Source of the DNA: Microthyrium microscopicum
Lineage: Eukaryota > Ascomycota > Dothideomycetes > Microthyriales > Microthyriaceae
Assembly (NCBI GenBank): GCA_010405405.1
Contig: MU004245.1
Coordinates: 437,256 to 501,255, forward strand
Direction of reading: 5' to 3'
Length of the DNA: 64,000 nt
A program made the position numbers and the translations under genes. The notes under the pieces were generated by a model, which did no database searches, was not told the DNA's origin, and worked only from the letters and a program-made list of their open reading frames with translations. Numbering within the stretch: position 1 is the first letter of the stretch; each line of letters starts with the position of its first letter. This document shows positions 33,242 through 44,698 of the stretch, one piece after another.

Positions 33242-33886
33242 CTTGTTGGTAGCTACGACTGCTTGACAAAAGGTCACGTTGGAAGCTGAGCGAAAAGCCT
33301 GTCATGATGGCATGAAGATAAAGCATAGGTAAGTAAGGTAGCTAATATACATAAATCGGTAGTTACCAAGCTGAATGGACAGTCTGACAATTATGCTTCG
33401 AGATCAAAATCAACTTTTCTTCAGGAGTCTTTGAATCGGTTGCGATACCTGTCGATAGCTTTCATAGCCCAAAGGATGTTAGTGATATACAGGAGGTAAT
33501 GGTCCTTTATAAGCTCTAGCTTTTCTCATGATAGGCGAGTTGGCGTAATGCTACCTCTAAGCTCGAGTTCTTAAATTTCACCAATGGCATTCTCACCTCA
33601 ACAGGCTGACCATTTCGCAATATTTACTTCGCCGCCTTATCAAATATTAGCTGTCAGTGACAACTACCTCTTGAAACTTTCATCGTCTATTTCATGTCTT
33701 CTCGCGCCCTCCCCTCACTTGACTTTCTTAACTGCAAAGTCCAACAAACCTCCTCGATTCTAGCCCACAGCCACCGGCTCAACGGGTACTCTACATTTCT
33801 ACAACACTGCTCTACTCCCTGCCACCAAACGTGGGAAACGCGCTGATTCTTTCACTACGATATAGCAGAACGTTCGTTTGCCCGCG
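33242..33886. other. Intergenic between the two tandem copies
   Basis: It contains the 3' flank of copy A and the promoter of copy B, which has a C/T-rich leader from about 33690. No duplicate of the copy A promoter is obvious by eye. Confidence 0.4.
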
Positions 33887-34990
33887 ATGATTCCAAGCAG
33901 CGCTAAACGAGCCAAACCGTCCATACAGGCCAACAATACATCGGAAAAAGCGGAGATGACCATGAGCAGCTCTGTCAACCGCGTTACCATGAGCAGCGCA
34001 AAACTCGAACTGGCAACAAAGCGATCATATCTACGGCACATAATCCCAGCAGAGATCCGCCAAATGATTTTCAGTTACCTTCTTGTCTCCTCCCCCGATC
34101 ACCCACAATGCCTAATACTCGATACAACGGAATACGAGCCTTCTCGTAAACCTTCTTTTCGACTAGAGTCAAATGCCCAGAGCGAGTTTGATCTCAAAGG
34201 GAATGGGCAGCTGTACCCAGAAATACTAGCCACGTGCTCCTTGTTCTATAAGGAAGGCATCTCCATGCTGTATTGCCAGAACGCCTTCATGGCAAAGGCA
34301 CCTGCAGACTTTGATGATTACCCCATCAGTCCACAGCAGACTAAATTTCTATGCGATATCACGCATATTGTCTTTGACTGCCCGACGGTGGCGGAGCATT
34401 TCGCTCGCAAGCCACAATGTATAGAGCTAAATAATGCCTTGCCTGCTCTTCAAACCGTGATCTGCATAGCGGAAGCGTTCGACACACTAGAGCGGCCGGA
34501 TGGGATTACCGATTCTGAAACGTGGCGAGAATCTTTTGACGCATTTCGCAAACGACAGCCATTACTCAAAAGACTGGAGCTTCGACTCCAGCAACCGCAA
34601 GATGAGTTTCAAGACCACAACTCAGAGTACTACTTCCACCCGCACTACGAAAATTGGCTTGGTCAGTCGCAGCTCGAACCACCACATAAGGATCCTTCCC
34701 TGAGTACAAATTCCAACAGGGCAGGTGACCACGGTAGATATGCATATCATCCTGAATCCAAGCACCGTCTTCCTTTAAATTTCGACGAACACCGCCGACG
34801 GATGGCTTTGGCATGCACGTGGCTTCGCAACGATATCGCTGACTTAGAGTGGCGTTTTCAAACATTCGCATCCAAGAAAGCGCTGCCTCGAGTGTTCGTG
34901 CACGCAATAGTGAAGCAAAAGCCTTCGACAACAATATTGTGCGAAGTTGTTGGCCAGTGGGGCCACATGTCACGAGTGGAAGAGCTTTAG
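33887..34990 (+). CDS. F-box-like protein, tandem copy B (367 aa)
   Basis: Single exon; the first ATG gives MIPSSAKRAKPSIQ. It is a tandem paralogue of the gene ending at 33241. Shared blocks are RHIIPAEIRQMIFSYLLVSS, LYPEILATCSLFYKEG followed by LYCQNAF, DITHIVFDCP, FRKRQPLLKRLELRL, LPLNFDEHRRRMALACTWL and the terminal TTILCEVVGQWGHMSRVEEL. The first 45 aa and the middle (NSEYYFHPHYENWLGQSQLEPP) are not alike, so the copies have diverged most in linkers. Function as for copy A: F-box-like, unknown target. Confidence 0.75.
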   Translation: MIPSSAKRAKPSIQANNTSEKAEMTMSSSVNRVTMSSAKLELATKRSYLRHIIPAEIRQMIFSYLLVSSPDHPQCLILDTTEYEPSRKPSFRLESNAQSEFDLKGNGQLYPEILATCSLFYKEGISMLYCQNAFMAKAPADFDDYPISPQQTKFLCDITHIVFDCPTVAEHFARKPQCIELNNALPALQTVICIAEAFDTLERPDGITDSETWRESFDAFRKRQPLLKRLELRLQQPQDEFQDHNSEYYFHPHYENWLGQSQLEPPHKDPSLSTNSNRAGDHGRYAYHPESKHRLPLNFDEHRRRMALACTWLRNDIADLEWRFQTFASKKALPRVFVHAIVKQKPSTTILCEVVGQWGHMSRVEEL

Positions 34991-35901
34991 CTGGCTGTAG
35001 GTAGACTTGGAATGATGACAGGATGGGACGGTCTTACTGGAACAAGCTCTGAGACATGGAGAAAAGTAAAAAACGAGCAGCAGTGGATACGATGTTAAGA
35101 GTGAATGTTTCAACGAAGCTGAAGAAAGGCGCTGGGTAGATGCTCACGGCGCCTTCTTTGTAGCGATAACATGCCTGTTGAATTCCAATAAACAGATGAT
35201 CAAGTCAGCGTTCTCCAGTCTGCGGTAGCGTAGTGATATATTGACCTAGCGCAATGGAGTTAATTTAAAGAAGAAGTTCAAGGAGGACAGTTTCCCTCGT
35301 CAACTATAAAGATACACGAGCTAGATACATCTAATATAGCGAAGCACAGGGCTATGGTTTATGAATGCTCTGTGCTTGTGCTCTCAGGTACCAAACCGGG
35401 GAAGGGAAGCTAGGTATACCTGTATGTTTATATTACATTTGACCGTATTAGTCTAGATAGCAACACCGAGTTCAATAACAACAACAGGAAAAGTTACGGC
35501 GCGCGCGTTCCTAGGATTATTTTTCCCATCACTGGACTAGTGCAAAATGTGTTTCAGTCTAAAGTTCACGAGGAGCTTGTAACGCTTGACGCTGCACAGA
35601 ATCTTCAAGATTCAACCATAAATACTAGCCTTCATCAACTGGAGCCGAGAATTTGAAGGATTCTAGAATCTAGGTGGTCTCAATCAATATATACAAGTAG
35701 CCCCATCGCTCAACAGCCTAGTACCGTTACGTACCGAGCCTCTTATACCGAAATGAAGGCTTATTATTTGTACGACATCCTAGATGTTCAAAAAGCTCCA
35801 TTAGGTCCTCGAAAAACACAACGCTCTATTTCACCGATTATCCAGTCTTCATTGTATCTGAACATACTTGTCCTTTAGCCATTCGTTTTGTATAACTCAT
35901 A
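34991..35901. other. Intergenic upstream of the CBM18 gene
   Basis: No coding signal. AT-rich parts near 35270-35350 and 35400-35480. ATCAATATATACA at about 35685-35697 may be a weak TATA-like element some 210 bp before the next ATG. Confidence 0.4.
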
Positions 35902-36728
35902 ATGTTGTCTTCCACATACACCGCACTTGTAGCCATCGTGCTCCCATTCCTGGCAGCTGCCAGTCCTGCAACTCTGATGCCACCAGGATCAGCTTGCGGA
36001 GCAAACGCGAAGGACAATCCTTCCTGCACCAGCTCACCATTTGGAACCTGCTGCTCGGTCAACGGATACTGTGAGCACCATCTTCTCGGGGTAAAACCAT
36101 CTACTAATGTAAAGAAGGTGGAAGAGGTGTAGCATACTGCGGAGCTGGCAACTGCCAGGCAGGAGGTAAGTTCTGCTGAACATACTACTGAAACTGTTAT
36201 CAACACCTTAGATTGCGTTGCTCCCCTCTCGACTGTTACTACGAATGGTACCTGCGGGCCTCAATACGGCGGTTTGATCTGCGGTGACCGCGAATTCGGC
36301 CCATGTTGCTCTATTTATGGACAATGTATGACTTCAACAACATTCAACCCCATGCGGAATATTGACTGATATAATAGGTGGTCGTGGCGATGAGCATTGC
36401 AGTGCTACACTCTGTGGTAAGCACCAGTTTCAAGACCAGATTTCTGGACAATGACTAAAGCTCTTTGCAGTGAGCGGGCCTTGCCTGAAGGAAGACAAAA
36501 CTGTCGGCGGTCCATCCCTGGATGGTACCTGCGGATCGAACTTCCCTAATAACCGTACCTGCACTGGCAAAGCTGTGGCCCAGTTTGGTGCGTGCTGCAG
36601 CAACTTTGGCTTCTGCGGAAATGCCACTGAGCATTGTAAATAATCTTCTTCTTCGAGGCTTCACTCATACTGACTTTTGTTCAGGCGCAAAGGCGAACTG
36701 CGCCTCTGGTTCATGCCTGACACTTTAG
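35902..36728 (+). CDS. secreted chitin-binding protein with three hevein-like (CBM18) modules
   Basis: Six exons (35902-36070, 36133-36165, 36212-36325, 36378-36416, 36471-36635, 36685-36728), 187 aa. All five introns are in phase 1. A signal peptide (TALVAIVLPFLAAASPA) covers about the first 21 residues. Three Cys-rich modules follow, each with the hevein core GxCG..C..GxCCSxxGxC: module 1 SACGANAK ... FGTCCSVNGY; module 2 GTCGPQYGGLIC ... FGPCCSIYGQCG; module 3 GTCGSNFP ... FGACCSNFGFCG. Introns cut modules at equivalent places. CBM18 proteins bind chitin; secreted ones can shield hyphae from plant chitinases or act in the cell wall. No catalytic domain is present, so a pure binding, effector-like role is likely. 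Intron 1 has no in-frame stop until its terminal TAG, so retention would give a short one-module product. Confidence 0.85.
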
Positions 36729-37471
36729 AGTCGAAGCCTAGGCTTGTATGAATCAACACTTGATTTAGGTAAATTTGGTAATAAAAAGGGCGAGAACAGA
36801 GTAATGTGGAAGCATGGAGCGGAAATAAATTTTAATGAAATATGAGCACTACTTGTGGTGTTGTAGTTATTGTTTTTAATGCTAGTCTGGTGGGATCTTG
36901 TTCTCGTATACATGTAGGTAGTTTTACCTCGTAATCATTCAGATACTTCCGCATTGTGACGAGCCATATTACCAAACAAGTCTGCAATGTCAAATATAAC
37001 TGCAAAACTATAACTTCATTGTCACCAGGTAGGTAATATGACAGAAGTGATAATGAATACTCTACTGTAGAACTACTGCCCTGCTTTCGAACTTCCCTAC
37101 GACATTCCTGGCTCCAGAGTCTTGAGCGGCTAACCATTTATTTCATCCTGCCTCTTCTTAATTATTTAACAAATCGATAATTTCCAATATAAAATCGAAG
37201 TATCAACATCAAATTCATGTCGATCTAAGTCTCACGCTAAAGGAAGCTAATTGACCAATCAGCCAATCAAAGTGAGCACATGGCAGGCTCGCGCCACAGC
37301 CCGCATCCGAAAGGGACGGTGGGCTGGACCTCCTCATTCATCAAGACATCGGATCCACGGACTATGAGCTATCAACTGACTCCTCTTCGGTGTGGTAGCT
37401 GCTCTTCCTGGGCCTCCCGCTGTGCCGCTTTCATCCTCATTGACAATAATCGCCGAAGACACGCCTGATAC
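36729..37471. other. Intergenic between the CBM18 gene and ATG22
   Basis: AT-rich 3' flank, then the promoter of ATG22. ATTAATTATTTAACAAATCG-like AT-rich sequence lies around 37155-37180. No gene was seen. Confidence 0.4.
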
Positions 37472-39476
37472 ATGTCTGCCTCCCACCCGACGCGTCAGCA
37501 AACAAACGAACGTACCTCCTCCAAGACGTCTTCCACCTCCAACGAAGCCGATGACGAGCGCTCCTGGGCCTCTCCTCCAACTATGGGGCCCAACAAACCC
37601 CGCGGTGTGCCGCAGTATGATGGCGAAGATACAAGACAAACAAGCGAGAAGGAGCTGAGAGGATTTTATGCATATGGATGGGCTTCGGAGGTAGGACAGG
37701 ATGCCGAAGTTTCTTAGTTGTTTGTACTGATACGATATAGGTTTTCGTCATATGTGGGATGGGTACCTATTCCTTGAACATCGAGTCTTGAGATTGTTAT
37801 TGACACTTCCCTAGGATCTTTCATACCTATCACTCTCGAACAATTAGCTCGCGAAAGAGGAGTTCTCTCCACCGATCATACTACACCTTGTGTTACCGGC
37901 TTAGAACCCAGTCCTCATGGAAAGAAGCCTATAGAAGCACCGCAATGTATTCTACATATACTGGGGACTGAGATCAATACTGCCAGTTTTGCCATGTATA
38001 CCTTTTCAATAAGCGTTTTACTTCAATCGCTTTTGATCATTTCCATGTCAGGAGCCGCTGATCATGGAACGCATAGAAAGACACTGCTTTTGACATTTGC
38101 GTGGACTGGTGCAATAGCAACCATGTTGTTTCTCCCTTTAAACCCCGATATGCTTCTCGTTGCATCACTCATGGCAATAATAGCCAACACATGCTACGGT
38201 GCTAGCTCGGTATTGCTCAATTCATTTTTACCTGTTCTGGTCAGGAATCACCCACAAGTTCTCGCCGAAAAGGAATTCTTCCATAACGAAGTAACCACAG
38301 AAGATAACACCCCAGAAACGAATACACCAGATGGCACGTCGCTCGTTGAGACTTCATTGGCAGATGCTACAACTCCTCTCTTACCATCTGGCGCATCCAC
38401 ACCTCCTAACGAGCAACAATCAATCGAACTATCTATATCGACAAAGGTCTCATCATATGGCATTGGCATTGGATATATTGCCGCCCTTCTCCTCCAAACA
38501 GGCTCCATCATCGTCATAAAAACCACCGGATCCTCCCTCTTCTCTCTTCGTCTTGTGCTTTTCATCATTGGCCTCTGGTGGGCTGCATTCACATTCCCCA
38601 GTGCTCTTTGGCTACGCCCAAGACCAGGCCCACCCATGCATCTACCGCCTTCCGCAGGCACAGGTCGGACACTATTAGCATACGCTGTATATTCATGGAA
38701 ATCGTTAGCTCGCTCTATCATGCGCGCGCGCAAGCTAAAAGATGTTCTGATTTTCCTAGCCGCATGGCTCCTCCTTTCAGACGCCATAGCTACAGTCAGC
38801 GGAACAGCCGTACTCTTTGCCAAAACCTCACTACAAATGCGACCGGCTGCGCTGGCGCTAATCAACGTCATCGTCACAATATCTGGCATCGTTGGCGCAT
38901 TCACCTGGCGACGACTGTCCCATATCATGGGCTTGAAGCCACATCAAACCGTACTGACATGCATTGTGCTATTCGAAGCAGTGCCGCTTTATGGCCTAAT
39001 GGGCTACCTACCCATTGTCAAGCGCTGGGGAGTAGGCGGACTACAGCAAGGCTGGGAAATGTACCCAGTTGGCGCGGTCTATGGGTTTGTGCTCGGCGGA
39101 CTATCGTCATTTTGCAGAAGCTTATTTGGAGAGTTGGTGCCGCCTGGCTTTGAAGCAGCGTTCTATGCGCTGTATGCCATCACGGACAAAGGAAGCAGCA
39201 TATTTGGCCCCGCGATTGTGGGATTGATTACTGATGCCACTGGCCATATCCGTCCGGTAAGTGCAACCACATACAGTATTTTTATACACCACTGACAGCT
39301 TCCAGGCCTTTTTTTTTCTTGCGGCACTGATCGCAGCACCATTCCCGTTGCTCATGATGGTAGATGTTGAGCGCGGAAAGCGAGACGGCATCGCACTCGC
39401 AAAAGAGCTTGAAAGTGCCCAAGAACCATGGGACGATGATGTTGAAGATGCATCTCGTCCACTTTTAGAGAGCTAG
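37472..39476 (+). CDS. ATG22: autophagy-related protein 22, vacuolar amino-acid exporter
   Basis: Four exons (37472-37690, 37741-37762, 37815-39256, 39306-39476), 617 aa. Exon 2 is a 22-nt micro-exon coding VFVICGM; the joins give [33 protein letters not shown], which is the characteristic ATG22 N-terminal segment. Many membrane helices follow ([53 protein letters not shown]), with a large hydrophilic loop (about 190-240, Thr/Pro-rich). The C-terminal part ([38 protein letters not shown]) is also diagnostic. Family knowledge: a permease-like vacuole membrane protein that exports amino acids released by breakdown of autophagic bodies. Length is close to the fungal norm. Confidence 0.94.
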
Positions 39477-41184
39477 TCGTTATAGGTCTTACAGCAACTT
39501 GCATCGACAGGTGTTCTGTGTGGTCAGAATTTCTAATTGTTCAGAAAATTCAAATGTTTGGCGTTTCTGGAACATGCATCGGGTGTACCTGGATCTGTTC
39601 TTTTCGCTTATTGGCGCTAGTGAGTGTGCATCTGAGATCTTGCGAGATCTGGAGATGAAGAGCTATATTTAGCATTATTTTTCAAAGGATCAATTGGAGC
39701 ATAACCCCCTTTCGAGTCTTTAGTAGGCAGTTATGCATTCTACACACCAAACTTATTGAGACGTATTTGCCCAGTGATATATGGTGTATCGAAATCCTGA
39801 ACCGTTTCTTGGCGCACACAGACTGACATTTGGTAGGGATTGGCCGCGTTTAGAGTAACCATTGAACCCTTTGTTGGTCCACACATCCACGATGCAGCTC
39901 GTGAGCCCCACTGAGGGCTTACAGGGTTTCTAGTGGGACAAGGCATGTGTCCTTTACGTTTGTGCTCTCCGTTATAAAAATGGACTGAAGATTCAAGTTT
40001 GTCAGCACGACTTGATTACTGATGATGGTTTGTGGATTCGGAGGATTTAAACAATCAGGCTAAACACGAATCCTGCTGGGAACTAAAAGGTATCGAACCG
40101 ATCGGAGGTTATTGATAATTGGTACTCTAGACTGACCGGAATATTAATTCTGGTAGATGTGGACAGTTTATTCGTAATTGTCTAGATTGTTGGTGAGGCT
40201 CGAGCTGGGAACCAACGGATTTTATCAGCCTTGTCTGCTTGTACTTGGGACTAATGCCCCTGTGCATAACCGTATGCACGCTTTTAGTCTAACAGTACAT
40301 ACTTGACCAGTGGCCTCAGTAGTGGCCATTATGCAGTCGAGTTTAGGGGAGTGCTGAGCCTCAACTTTCAAGGAGTCAAAATAGAATGCGATTCAGGAGC
40401 GGTAAGAGAAAGTACGAACTGCCATCAGCAGCGATGGTCACCATCGTACCTCATAATGATGGCTCAAGGAGTCAAAATAGAATGCTCTTCAGGAGTGGCA
40501 AAAGAAATTACAAACTCCCATCAGCAGCGATTACCACCATCGTACCTCATAATGATAACTGGCTTGACTCCCCATCGTAATCGATAAAATGTGTACTGCT
40601 CTTCGCACTCGGTGGGACAGGGAGCACTCGAGGATAGAAAGGCGTAGATGGCAGCCAAAGAAGTCGATAGGAGCACGGCGTCTATTTTGACCAGCACAGG
40701 CAAGTCCATAACTTGAACTTTCTTAGTGATCCGGCATCAAAAGTTGAGAAGAATGAAGCCGATAGGTTTCATACGGTACATTGATTTGATGTGGTACTCA
40801 AGTTAACATCAGACCCTGAAATCTAGAGGCAAGTACGACCGTGCCCACAACTCCTTCCTCCAAAAAGACTGCACGAACACCACCAACTGGCAGGCGCAGA
40901 TCATTAATCCTTGCAGAATCCCTGCAAATCCCTGCGCCACCTGCTTGTTACCAAGCAGCTATACCCCTTTTGGCGAGGACACCTATTCTTTCCCCATCTT
41001 CTACCATTGCAACCCGTGCCTCCTTTAAGAGTCAAGTCCAGCAACCATTCCGAAAGCTGTCACCTTTCAACAACTTCACCCTTTCAACCAACTTCCATCC
41101 ATCAAATACCCGTTCGACATCTCGCATCCTTCTCGCTCATTAATCCATCTTACATCGCTGGTCCAACAGCTTCGAATACACAAT
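39477..41184. other. Long intergenic region (1.7 kb) with a 96-bp tandem duplication
   Basis: No gene was recognised. It holds a duplicated 96-bp block (listed separately) and the promoter of the PDI gene, with a C/T-rich leader from about 41000. Confidence 0.45.
40368..40559 (+). repeat. 96-bp tandem duplication (2 copies)
   Basis: Copy 1 is 40368-40463 and copy 2 is 40464-40559, head to tail. Both start CAAGGAGTCAAAATAGAATG and share CCATCAGCAGCGAT and ACCATCGTACCTCATAATGA. The middle of the unit differs at about ten positions. It lies in non-coding DNA between ATG22 and PDI. Confidence 0.88.
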
Positions 41185-43242
41185 ATGCGGACGGCCGCCC
41201 TATTTTCTCTGGCTTTTGCAGCCCTTGCTGCTGCCAGCGACGTTGCGGACTTGAAAAAGGACACCTTCAACGACCATATCGAGAGCCATGAGCTCGTTCT
41301 CGCAGAATGTAAGTTTTACCATCATCTTATGTGGGAGCCATGGCCTCTTTTATTCAGCAGCAGCGGTGGTAGCCACCGTTGCTGTTGGGAGCGGCCAGAT
41401 ATCTCGCTCGGCCCAGGAGTTGGAAGAAACTCGGCTTTCCACTAGCCTAAACTTGCAACATTTCAGCTTTCTTCACGGCTTGCAATAACTTCGTCGTTCT
41501 ATTACTAATGCGCTGCTCACAGTCTTTGCCCCATGGTGTGGCCACTGTAAAGCTCTAGCCCCAGAATACGAAGAGGCTGCCACAACACTCAAAGAGAAGA
41601 ACATCTCTCTTGTCAAGGTCGACTGCACAGAACAAGCCGATCTTTGCCAAGAACATGGCGTTGAGGGATATCCTACTCTCAAGGTTTTCCGTGGCCTAAA
41701 GAGCGTTCAGGCATATCCTGGTGCACGCAAATCCGCTGCGTAAGTATTTGACATTTCCCAACGCTCCAAAGCTTGTCCGCTGACGTTTCATCTTTCGTAG
41801 CATCATTTCCTACATGACCAAGCAAGCCCTACCCGCCGTATCAGTTCTCGACAAGGACACCCTCAAAGATTTCAAGACCTCTGACTCAGTTGTACTTGTT
41901 GGCTATTTTGGCGCGGACGACAAGGCCTCTAACGAGACCTTCACCGCTGTTGCCGATTCTCTCCGCGACAGCTATCTTTTCGGTGCTATTAGCGACGAGA
42001 GTGTTGCTAAGGCTGAGGGTGTTGAGCAACCATCAATTGTTCTTTACAAGACATTTGATGAGGGCAAGAACACCTTTGACAAGAAGTTTGATGAAGAGGC
42101 TATTAAGAAGTTTGCCAAGGCCGCCGCCACTCCGTTGGTTGGTGAAGTTGGTCCAGATACCTACCAAGGTTACATGAGCGTATGTGTTGATATCTGATGC
42201 TCTACTGATTTGTGAAACTAACGATTGCTAGGCTGGTATTCCTCTCGCCTACATCTTCGCTGAAACCGAGGAGGAGCGCAAGGAACTCGCCAAGGAGCTT
42301 AAATCCGTCGCCGAGACATACAAGGGCAAGATCAACTTTGCCACCATTGATGCCAAAGCCTTCGGCCAACATGCTAGCAACTTGAACCTCGAAGTCGGAA
42401 AGTGGCCAGCCTTCGCTATTCAAGACACCGCCAAGAACCAGAAGTATCCTTTCGACCAAGGAAAGAAGGTCACTGTCAAGGACATCACCGCATTTGTCGA
42501 CGAGTTCAGCTCCGGCAAGGTCAAGCCATCCATCAAGTCCGAGCCTACACCAGAGAACCAAGATGGCCCAGTCACTATCATTGTTGCCAACAACTATGAC
42601 GAGATTGTCATGGACGACAAGAAGGACGTTCTCGTTGAGTTCTATGCTCCATGGTGCGGTCACTGCAAGGCTCTTGCTCCAAAATACGATGAATTGGGAG
42701 AACTCTTCAAGCCATTCGCTGACAAGGTAAGAATTCCCCATGCACAAAACCCATCATGATCGCGCTCGATGAGTCCCACCGCATTCGATGGTTCCCATTG
42801 GATGTGATCAGATTTGGAAGAGAACGTCGGATCTTATGATGTTTTTTGATTTTGCGATCCGACTTTGAAGAAAATCCTGATATATTCGGCTCGGCGAGAT
42901 ATTGCGATCGCATTCAATGGCTCCCAGCGCACTCGATGGCTCTCATGAAGATTGCTAACAAATTGTTTTCAGGTTACCATTGCCAAAGTAGATGCTACCC
43001 TCAACGACGTTCCCGATGACATCCAGGGATTCCCCACTATCAAGCTCTTTTTGGCAGGAAAGAAGTCGGAACCCCTTACCTATTCGGGAGGTCGCACTGT
43101 AGAGGACCTCACTGCCTGGATTAAAGAGAACGGTTCCCACAAGGTCGACGTTTCCGCCGACAAGAAGGAAGCCACAGAAGAGAAGAAGGAAGCCAAGCCT
43201 GCTGTTGTTGACATTGATGATGAGATCCACGACGAGTTGTAG
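41185..43242 (+). CDS. PDI1: protein disulfide isomerase, ER lumen
   Basis: Five exons (41185-41308, 41523-41739, 41801-42179, 42232-42726, 42973-43242), 494 aa. An N-terminal signal peptide (TAALFSLAFAALAAAS) is followed by thioredoxin domain a with FFAPWCGHCKALAP (Cys47-Gly-His-Cys50; the motif is created by the first splice), domains b and b', and domain a' with VEFYAPWCGHCKALAPKY (Cys382-Gly-His-Cys385). An acidic, Lys/Glu-rich tail ends in HDEL, the ER retention signal. This is the classical a-b-b'-a' PDI that forms and rearranges disulfides of secreted proteins. Intron 4 is unusually long (246 nt) and contains a duplicated repeat. Length agrees with the family (about 500 aa). Confidence 0.97.
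42758..42947 (+). repeat. Direct repeat pair inside PDI intron 4
   Basis: Two blocks of about 42 bp, at 42758-42800 and 42906-42947, each made of two similar 17-bp units of the form GCRYTCRATGGCTCCCA (observed GCGCTCGATGAGTCCCA, GCATTCGATGGTTCCCA, GCATTCAATGGCTCCCA, GCACTCGATGGCTCTCA). Related words recur downstream of the gene (CGATGGCTCCCACTGG at about 43635, CTCCCAGTGCATTTGAT at about 43677). Confidence 0.75.
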
Positions 43243-44698
43243 TAGCAACTCTCACCCAAAATACCCCTTCATATTCTCCTCTTGCCGACACACCTACTTC
43301 TCCCCCATCATACCCGCTTCTTCCCATCGCCTATGATTGCATTTATAAAGGGCTCTTCTTTCCATAGTATATCCTATCAGGAAACGGCGGTGTTTGGTTC
43401 AAATAAACTTTGATTGAGACTGTTACAAATCGTGCTTGATCTGGTGCTTTTTGATATTCGCGGTGGTGATTCCAGTCTTGACGAACCATTTTTTGCTTGC
43501 AATATGCTCGGCAATCAAGGCAGAAGAAAGGAAAGAGAGCCATGTCAGCTTGGCTGGGGTGTATCATCCTTCGCATTCTTCAAGTCCTGGTTGTCCCGTA
43601 AAGAGCATTCCTAATTGCTTTCTCCCATCAATGTCGATGGCTCCCACTGGCGCTATTAAGGAGAACATGCTATATCTCCCAGTGCATTTGATACAGTATT
43701 AAGAAAAGAGCGCCCTCCATGGTAAATAAAGCACTTGATAATAGAACGTGCAAATGGGAGCCAAAATTCCGTTGGGCGTGCCATCCATCTGTTTGGCTTG
43801 CAGCATTTTGAAAAGATGCATCAAACAGAACATCAGTCTAACTCGGTTAGGACTCGAGCAGGGGTACGTAAGCAATTAGTGCAAGCGGAATGGAAAAGCT
43901 TGGCGGCGGAGCCCAAACAGTCGGAAGGCAGATGCATGGCCCAATCCCGAGCCGGCGCTGCTTCATTTGGCAGCAACGACCCAGCCCAGCCCAGCAAAGC
44001 AAGCAGCCAAGCAGCCAGCGGCAGGTGCTACATACTAACTTCACTCAATCCCGTCACTGCTTCAAACCTCAACACCAACAACCAAACCCATCCTAATATC
44101 CTCATCCCACCACTTTTCCTCCTCTCCCTCCCATACTCTCCTCTCACTGCGCGCTCCATTGTCCTCCACACCCCGATTCGCCGACCATTCATCTATTCTT
44201 CGCATCCACCTCAAACCTTTCGCGACATCTACGCCCAGCCCGAGATGCCCTTGCGCGGATTTGCCAAACTTCACTGATTGAGCATTCCTTGTGCCCTTCA
44301 ACAATCACCTCTGGGCCGGCCCCCTTCACTTCGATCCGCATCATCTCCCTTTCACCCTCCCATAGCCGCCGAACTTCGCTCAGCGCAAAGTCGGCAAACC
44401 CATCAAGTGCATGTGTCAAACCCGGATATTACTTCACTAACCATCCCCATCTCGCCTTACCACGGCTCGAGCCTCAGTGCCAGCCTCTATCTATCATTCC
44501 TCACACTCTACTCTGAATCTCACAAACTATCGATCCGCTCATCGTCGCCTAACCGTCAACGCCACATTCATCACGATTTCACACCGCGCATTCGAGCCTG
44601 CGGACTGCGGCCTTCGGGCTTCTGTTCAGCTGCAGGCGGGACACCTCCCAGAGGTGCGGAGTTGAGGAGGCTTCTCTGACGGACTAGAGTTGGGAGGA
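43243..44698. promoter_or_regulatory. PDI 3' flank and long MED14 upstream leader
   Basis: About 1.45 kb without a supported gene. From about 44030 the plus strand is C/T-rich and contains several short upstream ATG frames, typical of a long promoter or 5' leader of a regulatory gene. The frame 43735-44277 has no ATG at its start and no domain. Two words related to the PDI intron repeat occur near 43633-43695. Confidence 0.45.

Noticed and set aside
40080-40220. GGTTCGATACC-like word on the minus strand, possible tRNA or SINE head
   Set aside because: The stems do not pair at T-arm or acceptor positions, and no A-box at proper distance was found.
43735-44277. Plus-strand frame of 180 codons upstream of MED14
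   Set aside because: No ATG at its start, C/T-rich translation (Ser/Pro), no domain; better seen as promoter or leader.
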